Below, in pieces: positions 55,201 through 59,556 of a stretch of 64,000 nucleotides of DNA. A program made the position numbers and the translations under genes. This DNA comes from Pirellulaceae bacterium. Lineage in GTDB: Bacteria > Planctomycetota > Planctomycetia > Pirellulales > Pirellulaceae. Under the pieces are notes generated by a model. It saw only the letters and a program-made list of their open reading frames with translations, had not been told where the DNA came from and ran no database searches. The stretch spans positions 57,466-121,465 of the forward strand of contig JAHDXO010000029.1 of NCBI GenBank assembly GCA_023382975.1, given 5' to 3'. Each line of letters starts with the position of its first letter. Positions within the stretch are counted from its first letter, which is position 1.

Positions 55201-57011
55201 GCGGCGCTCCGATGCCCGTTTCTACCGGCGCGCTGGCGGCCAGGAACACGGGTTCCGGCGACATCGCCATTGATAACGAAGCCGGGGAGCTACTGACAAT
55301 CGGCACGGTCGCTGGGGTTGTCGGCGTGCGGAACTCGGATGCCGGTTTGGGTGGAGGCAGCATCGCGATCACGCAGGTCGGTCCGCTGACGGTCAGCCAG
55401 AGCGTGACCAACCAGGCTGGCGGTCCGGTCACGCTCGAAGCCCGGGAGAATCCTGCGGGGGTAGCTCCGGCCGACATGCGGATCGCCAGTGGCGTCTTCG
55501 TTTCGGCTGCCACGGACGTGACGCTCAGGGCCGGCGACGACCTGACCATCGAAGCGGGCGCCGCCGTGGAGTCGGTCGGGACGATTCAGATCTACGGCGA
55601 TGACGGCAACGCCGACCTGCACGGGACCGTGATCGAGATCCGCGGCCGGCTGGTCGCGGGTGACCGCGTGGAAATCAACGGCGAGCAGGACGATGACGTA
55701 TTCATCTTGGCTGGGCCCACATCGGCGCCAGTGATCCTTCGCGGAGGAGCGGGCGACGACCGCTACCAGTTCCATTCCGAGGCAACGGGAACGCAGTATA
55801 CGGTGGTCGAGCGGACGGACGAGGGGGACGATCTCGTCGACTTCTCACCGTTCGGTGCGAACGTTCCCGCCCAAGCCCTGGACTGGCTTCGACCGGCAGG
55901 GGACGTGACGGCCCGATCGCTGGTTGCCTTGCCCGGCGGTGGCCGCGTCGATGTCGCAGAGGCCGGCCAGCAACTGAACCTCGAATATGGTCTGAATGTC
56001 GCGGCCCATCTCGATCCCATCCAAGGCGATGAGCGAGGCGTGCGTTTCGAACCCATTGCCAGCGAAGTCCGTTTCGTCGATGTCGGTACCAAGATGACGC
56101 ACACGGCAGTGTGGGATTGGGACGACGGCTCTGATCCCCAGCCGGCAGAAGTACGGAAGGATCCCGCGCACGTAGAAGGAACCATCCACGGTCTCCACGA
56201 CTGGTCGAACCTCGGCGTGTACGGGATTCGAGTGACGCTGATGGCTCACTCGCCCAGCGAAGTGTGGCCGAGTGGCATGGATCGCTGGAGCGCGTCTGCC
56301 GAGACAACAGCCCAGCGGCAGATCAGCGTGGTTGTGGTCAAGGAAGATCCGCAACGTCCCGGCGAGCAGGCTCTGTTCGTAGGCGGCTCGCTGGCGGCAG
56401 ACAAGATCTACATCTATGAGTATCGCAGCGGCAAGCTTCGCATAAGCATGAACCATCCCCGATGGCGAGACGTTCTGCGCCGTGGAGTCGACGGTCCCAC
56501 GGCGAAGGGACGCATCTACGTCTTCGCCGGTCCGGGAAACGACTTGGTCAAATTGTACGCCAACGTACGCCACGACGCGGAACTCCACGGCGGTCCGGGG
56601 GACGATGTCCTTTTCGGCGGTCGCGGTAACGACGTCCTCCTGGGAGGCGATGGCGAGGATAGACTCTTCGGCGGACGGGGGCGCGACGTGCTGATTGGCG
56701 GGCTGGGGATCGATCGCTTGCGAGGCGGCAGGCATGATGACATCCTCGTCGGCGGCACCACGGTCCACGACGCCAACGACGTAGCTTTGCTGGCCATCGT
56801 GGAGGAATGGAACCGCCTCGCTCCCATCGACGACCGCATCCCCTACCTCGACGGCACCACGCCTGGCGGGCTGAACGACACGTACTTCCTTATCCTCGGC
56901 ACGACCGTGCTGGACGATCAGGACGAGGATATCTTCCGGGGCGGCCGGGGGGCTGACTGGCTCTTGCACTTCGACGACAGGCTGTTGCGTCTCCGCCGCA
57001 ACGATCGTTGA
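37254..57011 (+). CDS. Giant repetitive surface protein (LEPR-XLL start, RTX-like end)
   Basis: About 6,585 residues in one unbroken frame. The ATG has GAAAGG 9 bases upstream; a TTG 14 codons earlier is possible. Residues 39-49 'LESLEDRLLLS' are the LEPR-XLL-type motif of planctomycete giant surface proteins, preceded by a basic stretch. Then: beta-rich Gly/Asp repeats (~60-380); three separate clusters of the 'HGL-GD-VVY-NGGG-GGL' repeat (~758-1133, 2273-2549, 5013-5513); a long beta-helix-like region with 'GAGSVSLN-I-NTV-A-I' coils (~1140-4900); a PKD-like 'AVWDWDDGSD' domain (~6285-6330); Gly-Asp nonapeptides 'GGPGDDVLFGGRGNDVLLGG' (~6446-6493); and a conserved tail ('DDQDEDIFRGGRGADWLLHF'). 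Likely a calcium-stabilised adhesin or envelope protein. Cysteines are rare. No catalytic domain is seen, and no secretion system is encoded in the window. Confidence 0.9.
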   Translation: MTVPLEKRSSEHRSVKKWPTLRRTRRVKANRLRSRLLFLESLEDRLLLSVTPALDGHRATFIGADGADTLYLRVAEGVLEFGQTGAPGSYSRDLDAAADGDQTLIISSETVIEVRLQGGDNRLFVDASLSNALADLQGVLIWKGGVGNDVLIGPDGDCIWEITGANTGTLNGQIRFSGVENLRGAADNQDTFVVQAGGSLSGVLDGGPGGFDTLVLEGGDYGTVMFAATGPDSGSFNLDGTVLTYAGLEPTEAKGGTLDNVIIDLSALDSLLKPSDDVATLRLREGTVTFESNPPSGGPSFESFSFPVPAESLTIKLGGGDDRLHIGSLDPFPAHLTIEGGRGRDTVHIDGDLVLPGRNLSIHAETILVGFALGKREAASDWNPWAPYAEYLNHSPSSTSGSGSGMRVAIHVDADGTPQVIVTDRGSGYAMGDTVTFASPDAGSPLTLTILSTGELGLVISTQGQVADGDITLKADDDSLRQWSQISPVDINTNGASVVISGAAISGGAVTIKAAAEDRNVYDDWGDYTDKLGELFFDAIDQIPGLAFSAVTGISGQLVIRRARAAVAVNGASIVGSRNVDICSSADADASLHTISLSGVGTGGYFSLAVGYGQARSTATTLIDRTSIAAGGDVRVGSNASTRAFVKSRTNSNLWTVSNPKNLSVAVAVADTRETSHVTVSKGSNITSLGGTVNIDAAGEVTNFAWSQPSINEDGTVAIAFGLDIDRADIKARVDGSIDAAGSAASVFDARQGGSVDYSQDTIRIPAHGFVEGQTVVYGNGGGADIGGLEDGQAYVVRVVDEDTLRLSLAPVIDLDYTPPDPAIVSEHFLEQLAPLEFDSNDVDVDADAITFAAAHGLNDGQELTYLGTYSNPDEDGDEQNQGVGGLEQAKTYYVVRVPGDERTIQLAESTGGPVVDLMARGVGMQGFLYQTKRISFAPKTAVSGPNNTITFSAPHGFDSGDAVVYHADPSVTHQRPLPPAVFERDLAIVDGWTLTVGRDRRSFVSPGAAAALTVNGAAALAEVQSVSYDPDNDVTRITFDSQVLTGVLTRAAFASTTTAEGPDAPVEGLSDGCIYYVVKVDEHTIQLATGKTAAQHALAVDLQPSNAADLGEAHALRPKGFAEGIRVHAGLGDSDRGPAVNAINAKATITGEKFKWTGIFEADRTINEPEEWIPALMDLARQIMNKQPEKSPVQAGSGFGGAGAIAINHADHTVQAIIGSPARLASNTDLDVTAAIRQASQVASGAGATKPQSSSSEKSIAVAVGLGIFHNTAKATVESAAQLDARDKITVDARVEYPLMIDSWLDPMNPAWYLKEIGPEGIGFFNDGTLGYASNLFNTFVMTSADQSKVGGGGSFAINIYDNTCEARIKAGAEINQATDERFRRGGQTVAVKALTNMDLIGVAGVAGLNLSIQGLLVKPGKAGGQELKNGLGGRDSVLRGLKQAVNPFGAGGEKKGIGASFLVEVITNTTEAVIESSAEVRTGCLTVDAQTNVFDFAFAEAGSNASEFGFAGAFAVGVLTNTTKAHIDSGAIVVSDGEITVSAGDDLIRIALTGGVVVGANHGIGVSISFNLVNRNTQAYLGTALGTDAGAAGTEIAAAGPITIKAKATGALWTASVAAAVTGTSPSEKEIVANEQIKNAPHKAQQILGETGKDYDLKVGVGEAGDVSVNVVDEETHAFINDTGNIVTDAELDLTSTNDTTIWSLAGSVAVSLKGEKKSRGIAGSISANVINNDTKAMIRGATADAGSLSLLAQRTGGIRSLTAGGSGAALKEGVAVAGSISVNVISDTVEAYLSDAKATLGASSTVEAGNQCQIWAIGGAVGYGGKKGVGVGIAINLMGTDPDPNVTRAYIKNSAVTMADGTLTVSALNENPSMDPRIIAITGSVGIGSGARSVGGAGTISVNIISNDTEAYVKDSTITETPGNPGTLDTLVESRDHSGIVAISGAVGVGEKTSLGAAIGYNEIRSDVAAYLDNIDLSASGTLTVDGRSRSVIGGAVVGVAVATGSAGLAGAGSVSINKIVNTVESHIADNSTVVADGGVVVQASDESRLVSVAGAVGASVSGGKGFGAAISYNRVSNGIAAYLDDSTVTSAHGSIAVSANSTPLLVAVGAAGAGAGGGASTLAGAGSLTLNSIANTVDAHATDSTLRAAVGDVSVIAGESASLYAASLAVAAAPGGNAIGANVAYNYVGGSFDPADPNVISYDDGVVEGTKSARVRGHDDADQDSSVTAYLDRSVVTAGGNVRVLAGFDDPAQRPVPGPVAAETKPVDLAQVTLAKDTIRFGSVHGLTTGDEIVYRNGGGTSVGGLSDGRTYYALKVDDSTIKLAASRDDALAGQALGLSSTGSGTEHRVTPFDADGRRVFDPSQETIANNQIKFATDHGLIDGQEVVYHNGGGTNTNIQGLSDGSTYYVVRVDARAIQLTATPGGNAIALSTAGSQSGHSITPAKSDASIPFDPTMPGTIETSAVLSDTIGFHSGHGLATGDVVVYRNGGDASIGGLIDGETYYVIHAGETAIRLAATRQDALGDRPVFLSSRGSGENHRLLVRTNQVSVGNVTVPLPTSIGAQITSVTAAGAGGQDSSGAGAVSLNFVRMRVDARIADTGPDQYVRAGAGDVEVTARDSSQVNSGTGSLGLSLGKGAAINASVGVHDIRNTVNASIEGATVESTGGAVTVRAEQSARSINVVAGGAVAAGGGSAFGGSLAMNFIRNAVSSHIGGNAASGASDVTAATNVSVLALDTASIATLAGNVGASFGGSWGVGVACAVNEIRDTVTARIDGSTVTAANGDLLVEATFAKPTSLPPGLDAQIAALAVSGGGAQDIAGAGSVSLNWVRNTVEAKIANIDDLREGDELNAGGKLSVTASDSSAINTIAGAIAIAGIGAQGASGAIGASVAYNYLGGDPRHPNSTDNNVVRAAIENVSGSITAHQIDVHAAYRGRIFDVTVGGAAAGNFALGGSVSINQIRNTTDAHISQANSVMATGIGLAVPSVLVKSEDRSEITAFSGGFGLAVNLNKPAGAAFGVSVAHNTIDNTTEAYLERSSVVCEGDLRVEATSADERQGAKIWAFALGAAVAVSAPGGTALSGAVSGAVSINEIGNTVEASIRHTPAATGSGSLSPVRSNAGSVDLVVNDGAEIIAKAIGVSVAIAVGGNTSGSLSIGVSSARNEIDNDVNAYLLGADVSSHDSIQLSSASTGTIEALSVAVSVSVAGGSSGSVALGGGGAESVNVILTGTNAYAQDSLVRSGGDVRLMATNTSTLRAKVAAVSVSAGIGGNIGGGVSIGVSIAKNQIGYDADGNRAPAQVQAYLLDSTVRAQGDLVQQAISNQTIDAGVGAGSAAIGVGGAGGVGLSGAGVDARNKIATDVQAYIDGGDAAEIKAHSVKLSAHDTSAITADVAGASLAGAFGGAGGIAASVGVSLARNVIGNQVQAYILDASDVTTTGGDIVLEAKENATITTKSIAVAVSLGGGGTFGLALSGGGAEATNIILTNANAYVEKSRLTSQGDVRLNAQNTSTITATVVGVSGSLAVGGTVGAAASIGAAVASNLIGWNTDGDRVPAQVQAYLLDSNVQAQGDLVQRAISDQTITAGVGAGSAAISGGGAAGGSLSGAGVDAENKIATQVQAYIDGAATAGIKAASVTLSARDTSAITADVVGASVAGAIGGAVGVSASVGVSLARNEISNQVQAYILNAPDVRTSGGNIVLEANENATITTQSIATSVSVAVGGVLGAALSGAGAEATNIILTRVNAYAEGSALNSSRGVRIAASNTSTIGATVAALSAAVGGGAAGGGVSIGTSLARNLIGWTLGGARQPAEVRAYVKDSSLDAAGTLEVTAADDAVITAIIAADSKAIAVGMVGVGASGAFVLSENKVVTNVHAFIDGDGTSGIRADRIEVESEDTSAITAITGAAGVSAAFGLGGGAAVAVGISSALNEIRNDVRASIANANTGVETTQSAVSITAHEDATIRATSTASAATAAVAGQAAISFSGAGADATNVMLTQTHAFLKDSILASRRGVEIAATETSAVIAWVAAASEAIGGALIAGFGAAIGASQARNLIGLNPDGTQGTASVHAFVHNSSVSASEALIIDAAATGTIKAEVIADSRSFSGGLISVAGSNAFVSSYNSIARSIQAYIDGDGAAGITAGSAQIQSADRSTIFATAGAASLAGAIGVVGTSHALGIALAFNTIANDVAAYLTNVTNENDLALAKSGGVLINARQDATINSLSSAAAAAKASSLFSHSTSGGGATADSRNHNSVRAYIGGASQVKAPAGDVTIQSIHDANMISRVGALSKASGLISSSKGFSAVLGIIGSVSEAAILDGSSVDAANIIVTAGSDLDADLDLTADSGAMLAGAGGHADANLNNLVHARTGDSVTLNAAGDISLIARSDPKADVQVDGGASGLASGAKFQGSVTLGSNETLSELGSNNRVDARGTLTLDAHNQGRLNTNVVNQLGLSGLADVQVTAKTIVGTDAAPSLTKSSIGDGSTIDATTVEMLAQDGGPDAADEFRMAAHTFSETVQAAGSSTAISITDANLTTHSRIGQNVTITAPEAIRIVSRQENVNTDATSVARIRKGLTGNLTSRADNQLDANSKITAETGSLLRTETLEVTAESPHQQDDYTLAAETDAQTVVVYVQEIVGRICDVVVNVLTLGLADSSKVCRPVVEWVRRVLESEENATPTGHEQRRSLIEFNSDVHLISSALNPSLTVDSAGTVTAVDVDYQEQGDRIVALDIVNRSRASARFAAPTPEGIIQGNATITLKDRLETVTISNASMKDIEIRSIFPTNPNKSGHDIVVSSPNIENFRINGSEAAQLRFSPDAAAPVITVRNTSAADIVLNGTIDNPAGITRITNSGGRILTPEGHKISTGSLLVRSDQKHIGTSAAAPLLIQLSGAPGVRPEFRLDAAGDVFANVVGMLADPASPFLADAVEISGGGTVRVNIGQVALQSIRATSAVLDIVPAAAALLAPVDGSAARGDQHGLIGNRTFAPSELGVSDFDPTAAAAVFDAEHGIRVFDPSDRVNNNAIAIGGHHFQVDQAIIYSDGGGGQAVGGLVNGNTYYIVHATATEVMLAATPGGTPMALDGSKALGTTHRLISKYLIRFAVDHSFLEGQQVVFRNRGGGEAGGLNDGTQYFVHVIDAQNVTLSLTSMGPPVMLDLAHAGQGLVLAPVENFRFDPAASISEELIDLGTAHGFITGQPLYYTSEGGLPIGGLTNGRVYYAVVDAAHPAQLRLAATRDHALDASPDVIRLDPSQATGTEHGLGSGKIIRFAQPHSFLTGQAVTYWLAPSGSHVGGLTDGGEYFVVSVDDQTVMLAASLDDAASTVPIPILLDRSLAGGAAHRLTARNTLTFERPHGFPTGAAVVYRNGGGSEIGGLTDGEVYYVIRVSTDRLMLAPTLADASAGKPLTLDLTQAGGAGHQLIGLFQPSSDTVRPATRTIQLPFSHGFQTGDAVVYDNGGGTSISGLTGGQTYYVVSVDPRTLALATTREEAIQAFDQTVMLNVVKQDRGGQGPQVSVNGREVTIAIDTHPDDRTTVAELLERINNDPLVRTLIAALPGAEYDGATLARNANLTRNTTSSLRSFSASVPLSFRTASVDSSAPSVHGTYDVQIGGRGSGDVRIAGGANDLTLSGELAYSSGSVEISTAGRITSLGTDQVIRAHKISLTSSNGANGAIGTADNPIRLDLRGSELNAETEEDIFLTEIDGDMKVGLIHSTKGDVTLVADGSIVDVLNDANADVIGNHITLTALGGGIGSVNNRLEIDSSNMALGVLAASAAQGIFIVETAGDLHVARLMSSDGDVDVQVRSGHLNVADGTDGNDIAAAGTIRLTLPTDNAVLTIDGGAAVYSNGGTHTYTADKMELLGTISAAGQQVILQPFETGEKIQLGSSGSAANNTLELSDAELDRITAAVLVVGRNDANPSGSISISGLMDLSNTKIFHLRTGADVSSQPAGRLVVEQLAIEAGTGIALGAVGGAPMPVSTGALAARNTGSGDIAIDNEAGELLTIGTVAGVVGVRNSDAGLGGGSIAITQVGPLTVSQSVTNQAGGPVTLEARENPAGVAPADMRIASGVFVSAATDVTLRAGDDLTIEAGAAVESVGTIQIYGDDGNADLHGTVIEIRGRLVAGDRVEINGEQDDDVFILAGPTSAPVILRGGAGDDRYQFHSEATGTQYTVVERTDEGDDLVDFSPFGANVPAQALDWLRPAGDVTARSLVALPGGGRVDVAEAGQQLNLEYGLNVAAHLDPIQGDERGVRFEPIASEVRFVDVGTKMTHTAVWDWDDGSDPQPAEVRKDPAHVEGTIHGLHDWSNLGVYGIRVTLMAHSPSEVWPSGMDRWSASAETTAQRQISVVVVKEDPQRPGEQALFVGGSLAADKIYIYEYRSGKLRISMNHPRWRDVLRRGVDGPTAKGRIYVFAGPGNDLVKLYANVRHDAELHGGPGDDVLFGGRGNDVLLGGDGEDRLFGGRGRDVLIGGLGIDRLRGGRHDDILVGGTTVHDANDVALLAIVEEWNRLAPIDDRIPYLDGTTPGGLNDTYFLILGTTVLDDQDEDIFRGGRGADWLLHFDDRLLRLRRNDR
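39525..40650 (+). repeat. First cluster of 'HGL' repeats in the giant gene
   Basis: Three copies: 'AHGFVEGQTVVYGNGGGADI', 'AHGLNDGQELTYLG' and 'PHGFDSGDAVVYHA', each followed by 'GGL-DG-xYYVVxV' and a closing 'TIQLA'-type strand. The third copy is split by an insertion of ~80 residues before its 'CIYYVVKVDEHTIQLA' half. Confidence 0.75.
44070..44900 (+). repeat. Second cluster of 'HGL' repeats in the giant gene
   Basis: Three ~95-residue tandem copies: 'HGLTTGDEIVYRNGGGTSVG', 'HGLIDGQEVVYHNGGGTNTN' and 'HGLATGDVVVYRNGGDASIG', each closing with 'IKLAASRDDAL' or a similar strand. They interrupt the beta-helix-like coils. Confidence 0.8.
47121..50200 (+). repeat. ~771-bp tandem modules in the giant gene
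   Basis: Equivalent points ('N-x-I-G-x-x-x-x-G' codons) start at 47121, 47892, 48660 and 49431, giving periods of 771, 768 and 771 bases (257, 256 and 257 residues). Modules 1 and 2 are near-identical over long runs ('AQVQAYLLDS', 'QGDLVQ-AIS-QTI-AGVGAG'), modules 3 and 4 more diverged. A partial module precedes the first. The gradient suggests recent duplication of modules 1-2. Confidence 0.85.
52290..53790 (+). repeat. Third cluster of 'HGL' repeats in the giant gene
   Basis: Six copies of ~80 residues, such as 'HGFITGQPLYYTSEGGLPIG', 'HGFPTGAAVVYRNGGGSEIG' and 'HGFQTGDAVVYDNGGGTSIS', ending near 'NVVKQDRGGQGPQVSVNG'. Confidence 0.8.
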
Positions 57012-57079
57012 CGCGGATGACTCGCAATCCAGTGCTCAACGTCATGCCCTCTGCTGCCCCTGCTCGTACAAATCCCCCG

Positions 57080-57770
57080 GCACCCTGCGTCCCTTCGGCG
57101 GAGTGGCTTCTGCCCGGGGGTTCGCTGGCCGACCGCGACCGGATCGAAGAGATCGTCAAGGACGAAGCGTTTCCTGGTGCCGACGTTCAGCAGGCAGGAG
57201 ACTTCGTGCTGCTGGTCCGCTCGGGTGCGTTGCCGGGCGCGGCCGATTGGTCCCATGCCGAAGCCAACGCGGCCAGCACCGGGGCCTCGGAGGACGAACT
57301 CCGCTCGCCCAATGCCGTGCTGTGGTTCGGTGCATCGCAGCGTTGGCACAAGTACCCCGGGCAGAACCAGGTTCGCGTGTCGGGAGGACGGCTCATCGTT
57401 TACGAACAGGGGTTCTTGCGGGCAGGAGACGTGTACACTGGCCGCAAGATATGGTAGGTCGAGTTATCCGAGGAAGCACTCGATCGCGGGAAGCTGCGCT
57501 TCGCACGACAGCGCCAATGGGGGCCGGGCGCAAGCCTGTCGCCCACCACGGAACTGGTGGCCTCCCAGACGCAATCTACCTGAGCGACGGCACGACTTGC
57601 TTGGTGTTCGATGCGGCCACGGGAGAATTGACCAGACGCATCGACCTTCCCGAAGACCATGAATCGCCCTGGGCGAATCTTCGAGTTGCCGGCGACTACC
57701 TGGTTGGCAGCAGTGGCCAGCATGTGCTGTGCATGAACCGGAGCACGGGCGAAGATGGCGTTGTTCATGA
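57080..57770 (+). pseudogene. Broken PQQ-type beta-propeller quinoprotein fragment
   Basis: The first part reads 'GALPGAADWSHAEANAASTG', 'NAVLWFGASQRWHKYPGQNQ', 'AGDVYTGRKIW' and then TAG (57455-57457) where related proteins continue 'EVEL'. 'VELSEEALDRGKLRFARQRQ' continues after the stop. A later piece in another frame, 'AIYLSDGTTCLVFDAATGEL' and 'GDYLVGSSGQHVLCMNRSTG', completes two PQQ-like propeller blades. At least one nonsense change and one frameshift are present, and both ends are missing. It lies between the giant gene and the CPXCG gene. Confidence 0.65.
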
Positions 57771-57795
57771 CATCGCGATCCTGCTTGCCTACTGG

Positions 57796-58566
57796 TCAGT
57801 CACGATCCTGTTCGGGTTCAGCCCATACTCTGAATTCGCCGTCCTCATCGATTTCTACGTGGACCACATTGGAATGGCAACAAACAGGGCAATCTTCCAC
57901 ATAGCTTTGGTACGATCCGGCTGAAAGATCCAAGGGGATTACGATCTCTTCGCCGCATGAATCGCAGATGTAGCTGGCTTCGTCGCTGGCAACCGCGGAC
58001 CGCTCCCGACCGGCTTGACGATACGGATTGACCTTCAGTTGATCCCGATAAACGAACGGGGAGTCGGCGATCCGCTTGAATCCAAGCTGTCGCCAGTCCT
58101 CGACCGTCAAATCCAAGGCTTCCTCCACCGCCACAATAATGCCGTCAGGGCCGAAAGTAGCGATGCTGGTTTCGATCAGTTGAACTCGCAAGGAGGTGTC
58201 CGCATATTCCGGGGCGACCTTAACACCGTCAAGGAAGACGAGGTTGTTCCAGCCCGGCTCGATGTCCAGTTCTTCCGCCACCTCCCCATTGGCGTCGAAC
58301 AGCGTGGCATAGACGGCTTCGAGGATTGCAGAGTCGGCGTCACAGACATCGAGCAGCCGTACTCCCCGATTGGTCGCCTCCGTCGCACACACCAGTTTCA
58401 GCGTGATCTCGCCTGCTTCCCGCTCATCTCCGATGTCAGTCACGGCAAATGCCCTGCCCGTCACTGCCTGGACGTATTCCCCCGGATCATGCCAAGGCAT
58501 GATTCCAGAGGCGACAGAGAATTGGACTGTGCCGTTGAATTCGTTGCCGTTCATGACGTTGCTCAT
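57796..58566 (-). CDS. CPXCG-motif zinc-ribbon-type protein with N-terminal extension
   Basis: 256 residues. The ATG overlaps the stop of the upstream 26-residue peptide gene (ATGA at 58563-58566), which fixes the start. The last ~60 residues are a CPXCG-type Cys-rich domain ('YICDSCGEEIVIPLDLSAGS', 'YVEDCPVCCHSNVVHVEIDE'). The second knuckle is C-P-V-C-C rather than C-P-x-C-G. The first ~190 residues ('VQFSVASGIMPWHDPGEYVQ', 'TLFDANGEVAEELDIEPGWN') form an unrecognised domain. CPXCG proteins are usually ~65 residues alone, so this is a fusion. Probably metal-binding; role unknown. Confidence 0.7.
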   Translation of the reverse strand: MSNVMNGNEFNGTVQFSVASGIMPWHDPGEYVQAVTGRAFAVTDIGDEREAGEITLKLVCATEATNRGVRLLDVCDADSAILEAVYATLFDANGEVAEELDIEPGWNNLVFLDGVKVAPEYADTSLRVQLIETSIATFGPDGIIVAVEEALDLTVEDWRQLGFKRIADSPFVYRDQLKVNPYRQAGRERSAVASDEASYICDSCGEEIVIPLDLSAGSYQSYVEDCPVCCHSNVVHVEIDEDGEFRVWAEPEQDRD

Positions 58567-58643
58567 TTCTGAAAGAACCGCACCAGCCACAGGATGCTGG
58601 TCAGCACCAGGAGGATCGCGTGGACGATGAGCTTGATGTTCAT
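58563..58643 (-). CDS. 26-residue membrane peptide coupled to the CPXCG gene
   Basis: ATG at 58641-58643 on the minus strand. The peptide starts M-N-I-K and is almost entirely one hydrophobic helix ('IVHAILLVLTSILWLV') ending in R-F-F-Q-K. Its TGA overlaps the ATG of the CPXCG gene by four bases, the normal sign of translational coupling, which is the main evidence that it is real. The function is unknown; it might anchor or regulate its partner. Confidence 0.5.
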   Translation of the reverse strand: MNIKLIVHAILLVLTSILWLVRFFQK

Positions 58644-58658
58644 GGCCGATGGCCGTCG

Positions 58659-59552
58659 CTATTTCTGCTTCCAGGCACGCACGTACTCGACGCTGAACGT
58701 CGATGGCAGATCGTCGTCGTCAGGCATCCCAAACCACTTCGGCATCGTCTCCGAATCGAAAATCAGGAACAACGGCTGGTGCCAGTGCGTATTCTCGACC
58801 AAGCGGACCAGGACGCCATCGACGTAGTACCCGATCTCGTCCTTGCCCCAGTTCAGGCCGAAAACGTGGTAGTCATCGGCGAACCGCCAGGGTGCTTCCC
58901 ACACGCCGCCCACGCTCCAGTGCTTTTTCTCCTGCGGCATCTTGAAGACGTGCAGGTTCATGTTGTACTTGTGCTCGAAGCCCTTGGCCTTGCCGCTGAT
59001 CTCGAACACGTCGATCTCGGTGAGCCAGCCGGGAACGTCCTCGACCTGGAACCAGAAGGAACTGGAACCACCGGAGTTCATCGGCTTGGCTTTGACTTCG
59101 TAGTAGCCGTAGCCCGACCGGACCTTGGTGTGCAGGGCGGCGCTGGTGTAGTCCTTGTATCCCTGCGTCTCTGCTTCGGCAGGAAGCTTCTCCTTGCGCA
59201 TCGTCAGGTGCAACTTGCCGTCCGACACGGTGACGTTCTTGTCGCTGAACAAGGCGGGCTGGCGTCCTTTCCACCAATACATGCCACGGTTCCACTTGGC
59301 GAGGTCGAGATCCTGGCCCTCGAACTCGTCAGTCATCGGCTCGAACTTGACCCAGCCGCCCTTGTTCTCCTGATCGGACAGCGGGTAGGCGTCGGTGGTG
59401 TGCTTGGGCGTTTCGCCCAGGGGACCAGTCCGGTTCCAAATCTTGGTCGGGCGTTTGTCGGCAACGGGCTTTGTTTCGCCATCGGCAGCCAGGACGTGGT
59501 GAGACACCAACAGGATTGCGGTCGTCAGCAGCGTGTTGCGGAACATGTCCAT
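58659..59552 (-). CDS. Secreted GH16 endo-glycosidase (agarase/carrageenase-like)
   Basis: 297 residues from the ATG with AGAGGTGA upstream; in-frame starts further up belong to another register of the sialidase gene. A signal peptide precedes 'LAADGE'. The catalytic GH16 signature E-I-D-V-F-E ('TEIDVFEISG', about residues 178-183) is present with nucleophile and acid/base Glu. 'WWKGRQPALFSDKNV', 'YGYYEVKAKPMNSGGSSSFW' and 'DDYHVFGLNWGKDEIGYYVD' match the beta-jelly-roll of agarase/kappa-carrageenase-type members. It hydrolyses beta-1,4-linked galactans or similar polymers. It begins 4 bases after the sialidase gene stops, so the two form one operon. Confidence 0.85.
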   Translation of the reverse strand: MDMFRNTLLTTAILLVSHHVLAADGETKPVADKRPTKIWNRTGPLGETPKHTTDAYPLSDQENKGGWVKFEPMTDEFEGQDLDLAKWNRGMYWWKGRQPALFSDKNVTVSDGKLHLTMRKEKLPAEAETQGYKDYTSAALHTKVRSGYGYYEVKAKPMNSGGSSSFWFQVEDVPGWLTEIDVFEISGKAKGFEHKYNMNLHVFKMPQEKKHWSVGGVWEAPWRFADDYHVFGLNWGKDEIGYYVDGVLVRLVENTHWHQPLFLIFDSETMPKWFGMPDDDDLPSTFSVEYVRAWKQK

Positions 59553-59556
59553 TCGA

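Noticed and set aside
56590..56740. RTX toxin call for the giant protein
   Set aside because: There are only about six Gly-Asp nonapeptides, with no toxin, lipase or protease domain and no hlyB/hlyD-like genes nearby; adhesin or envelope protein is the safer name.
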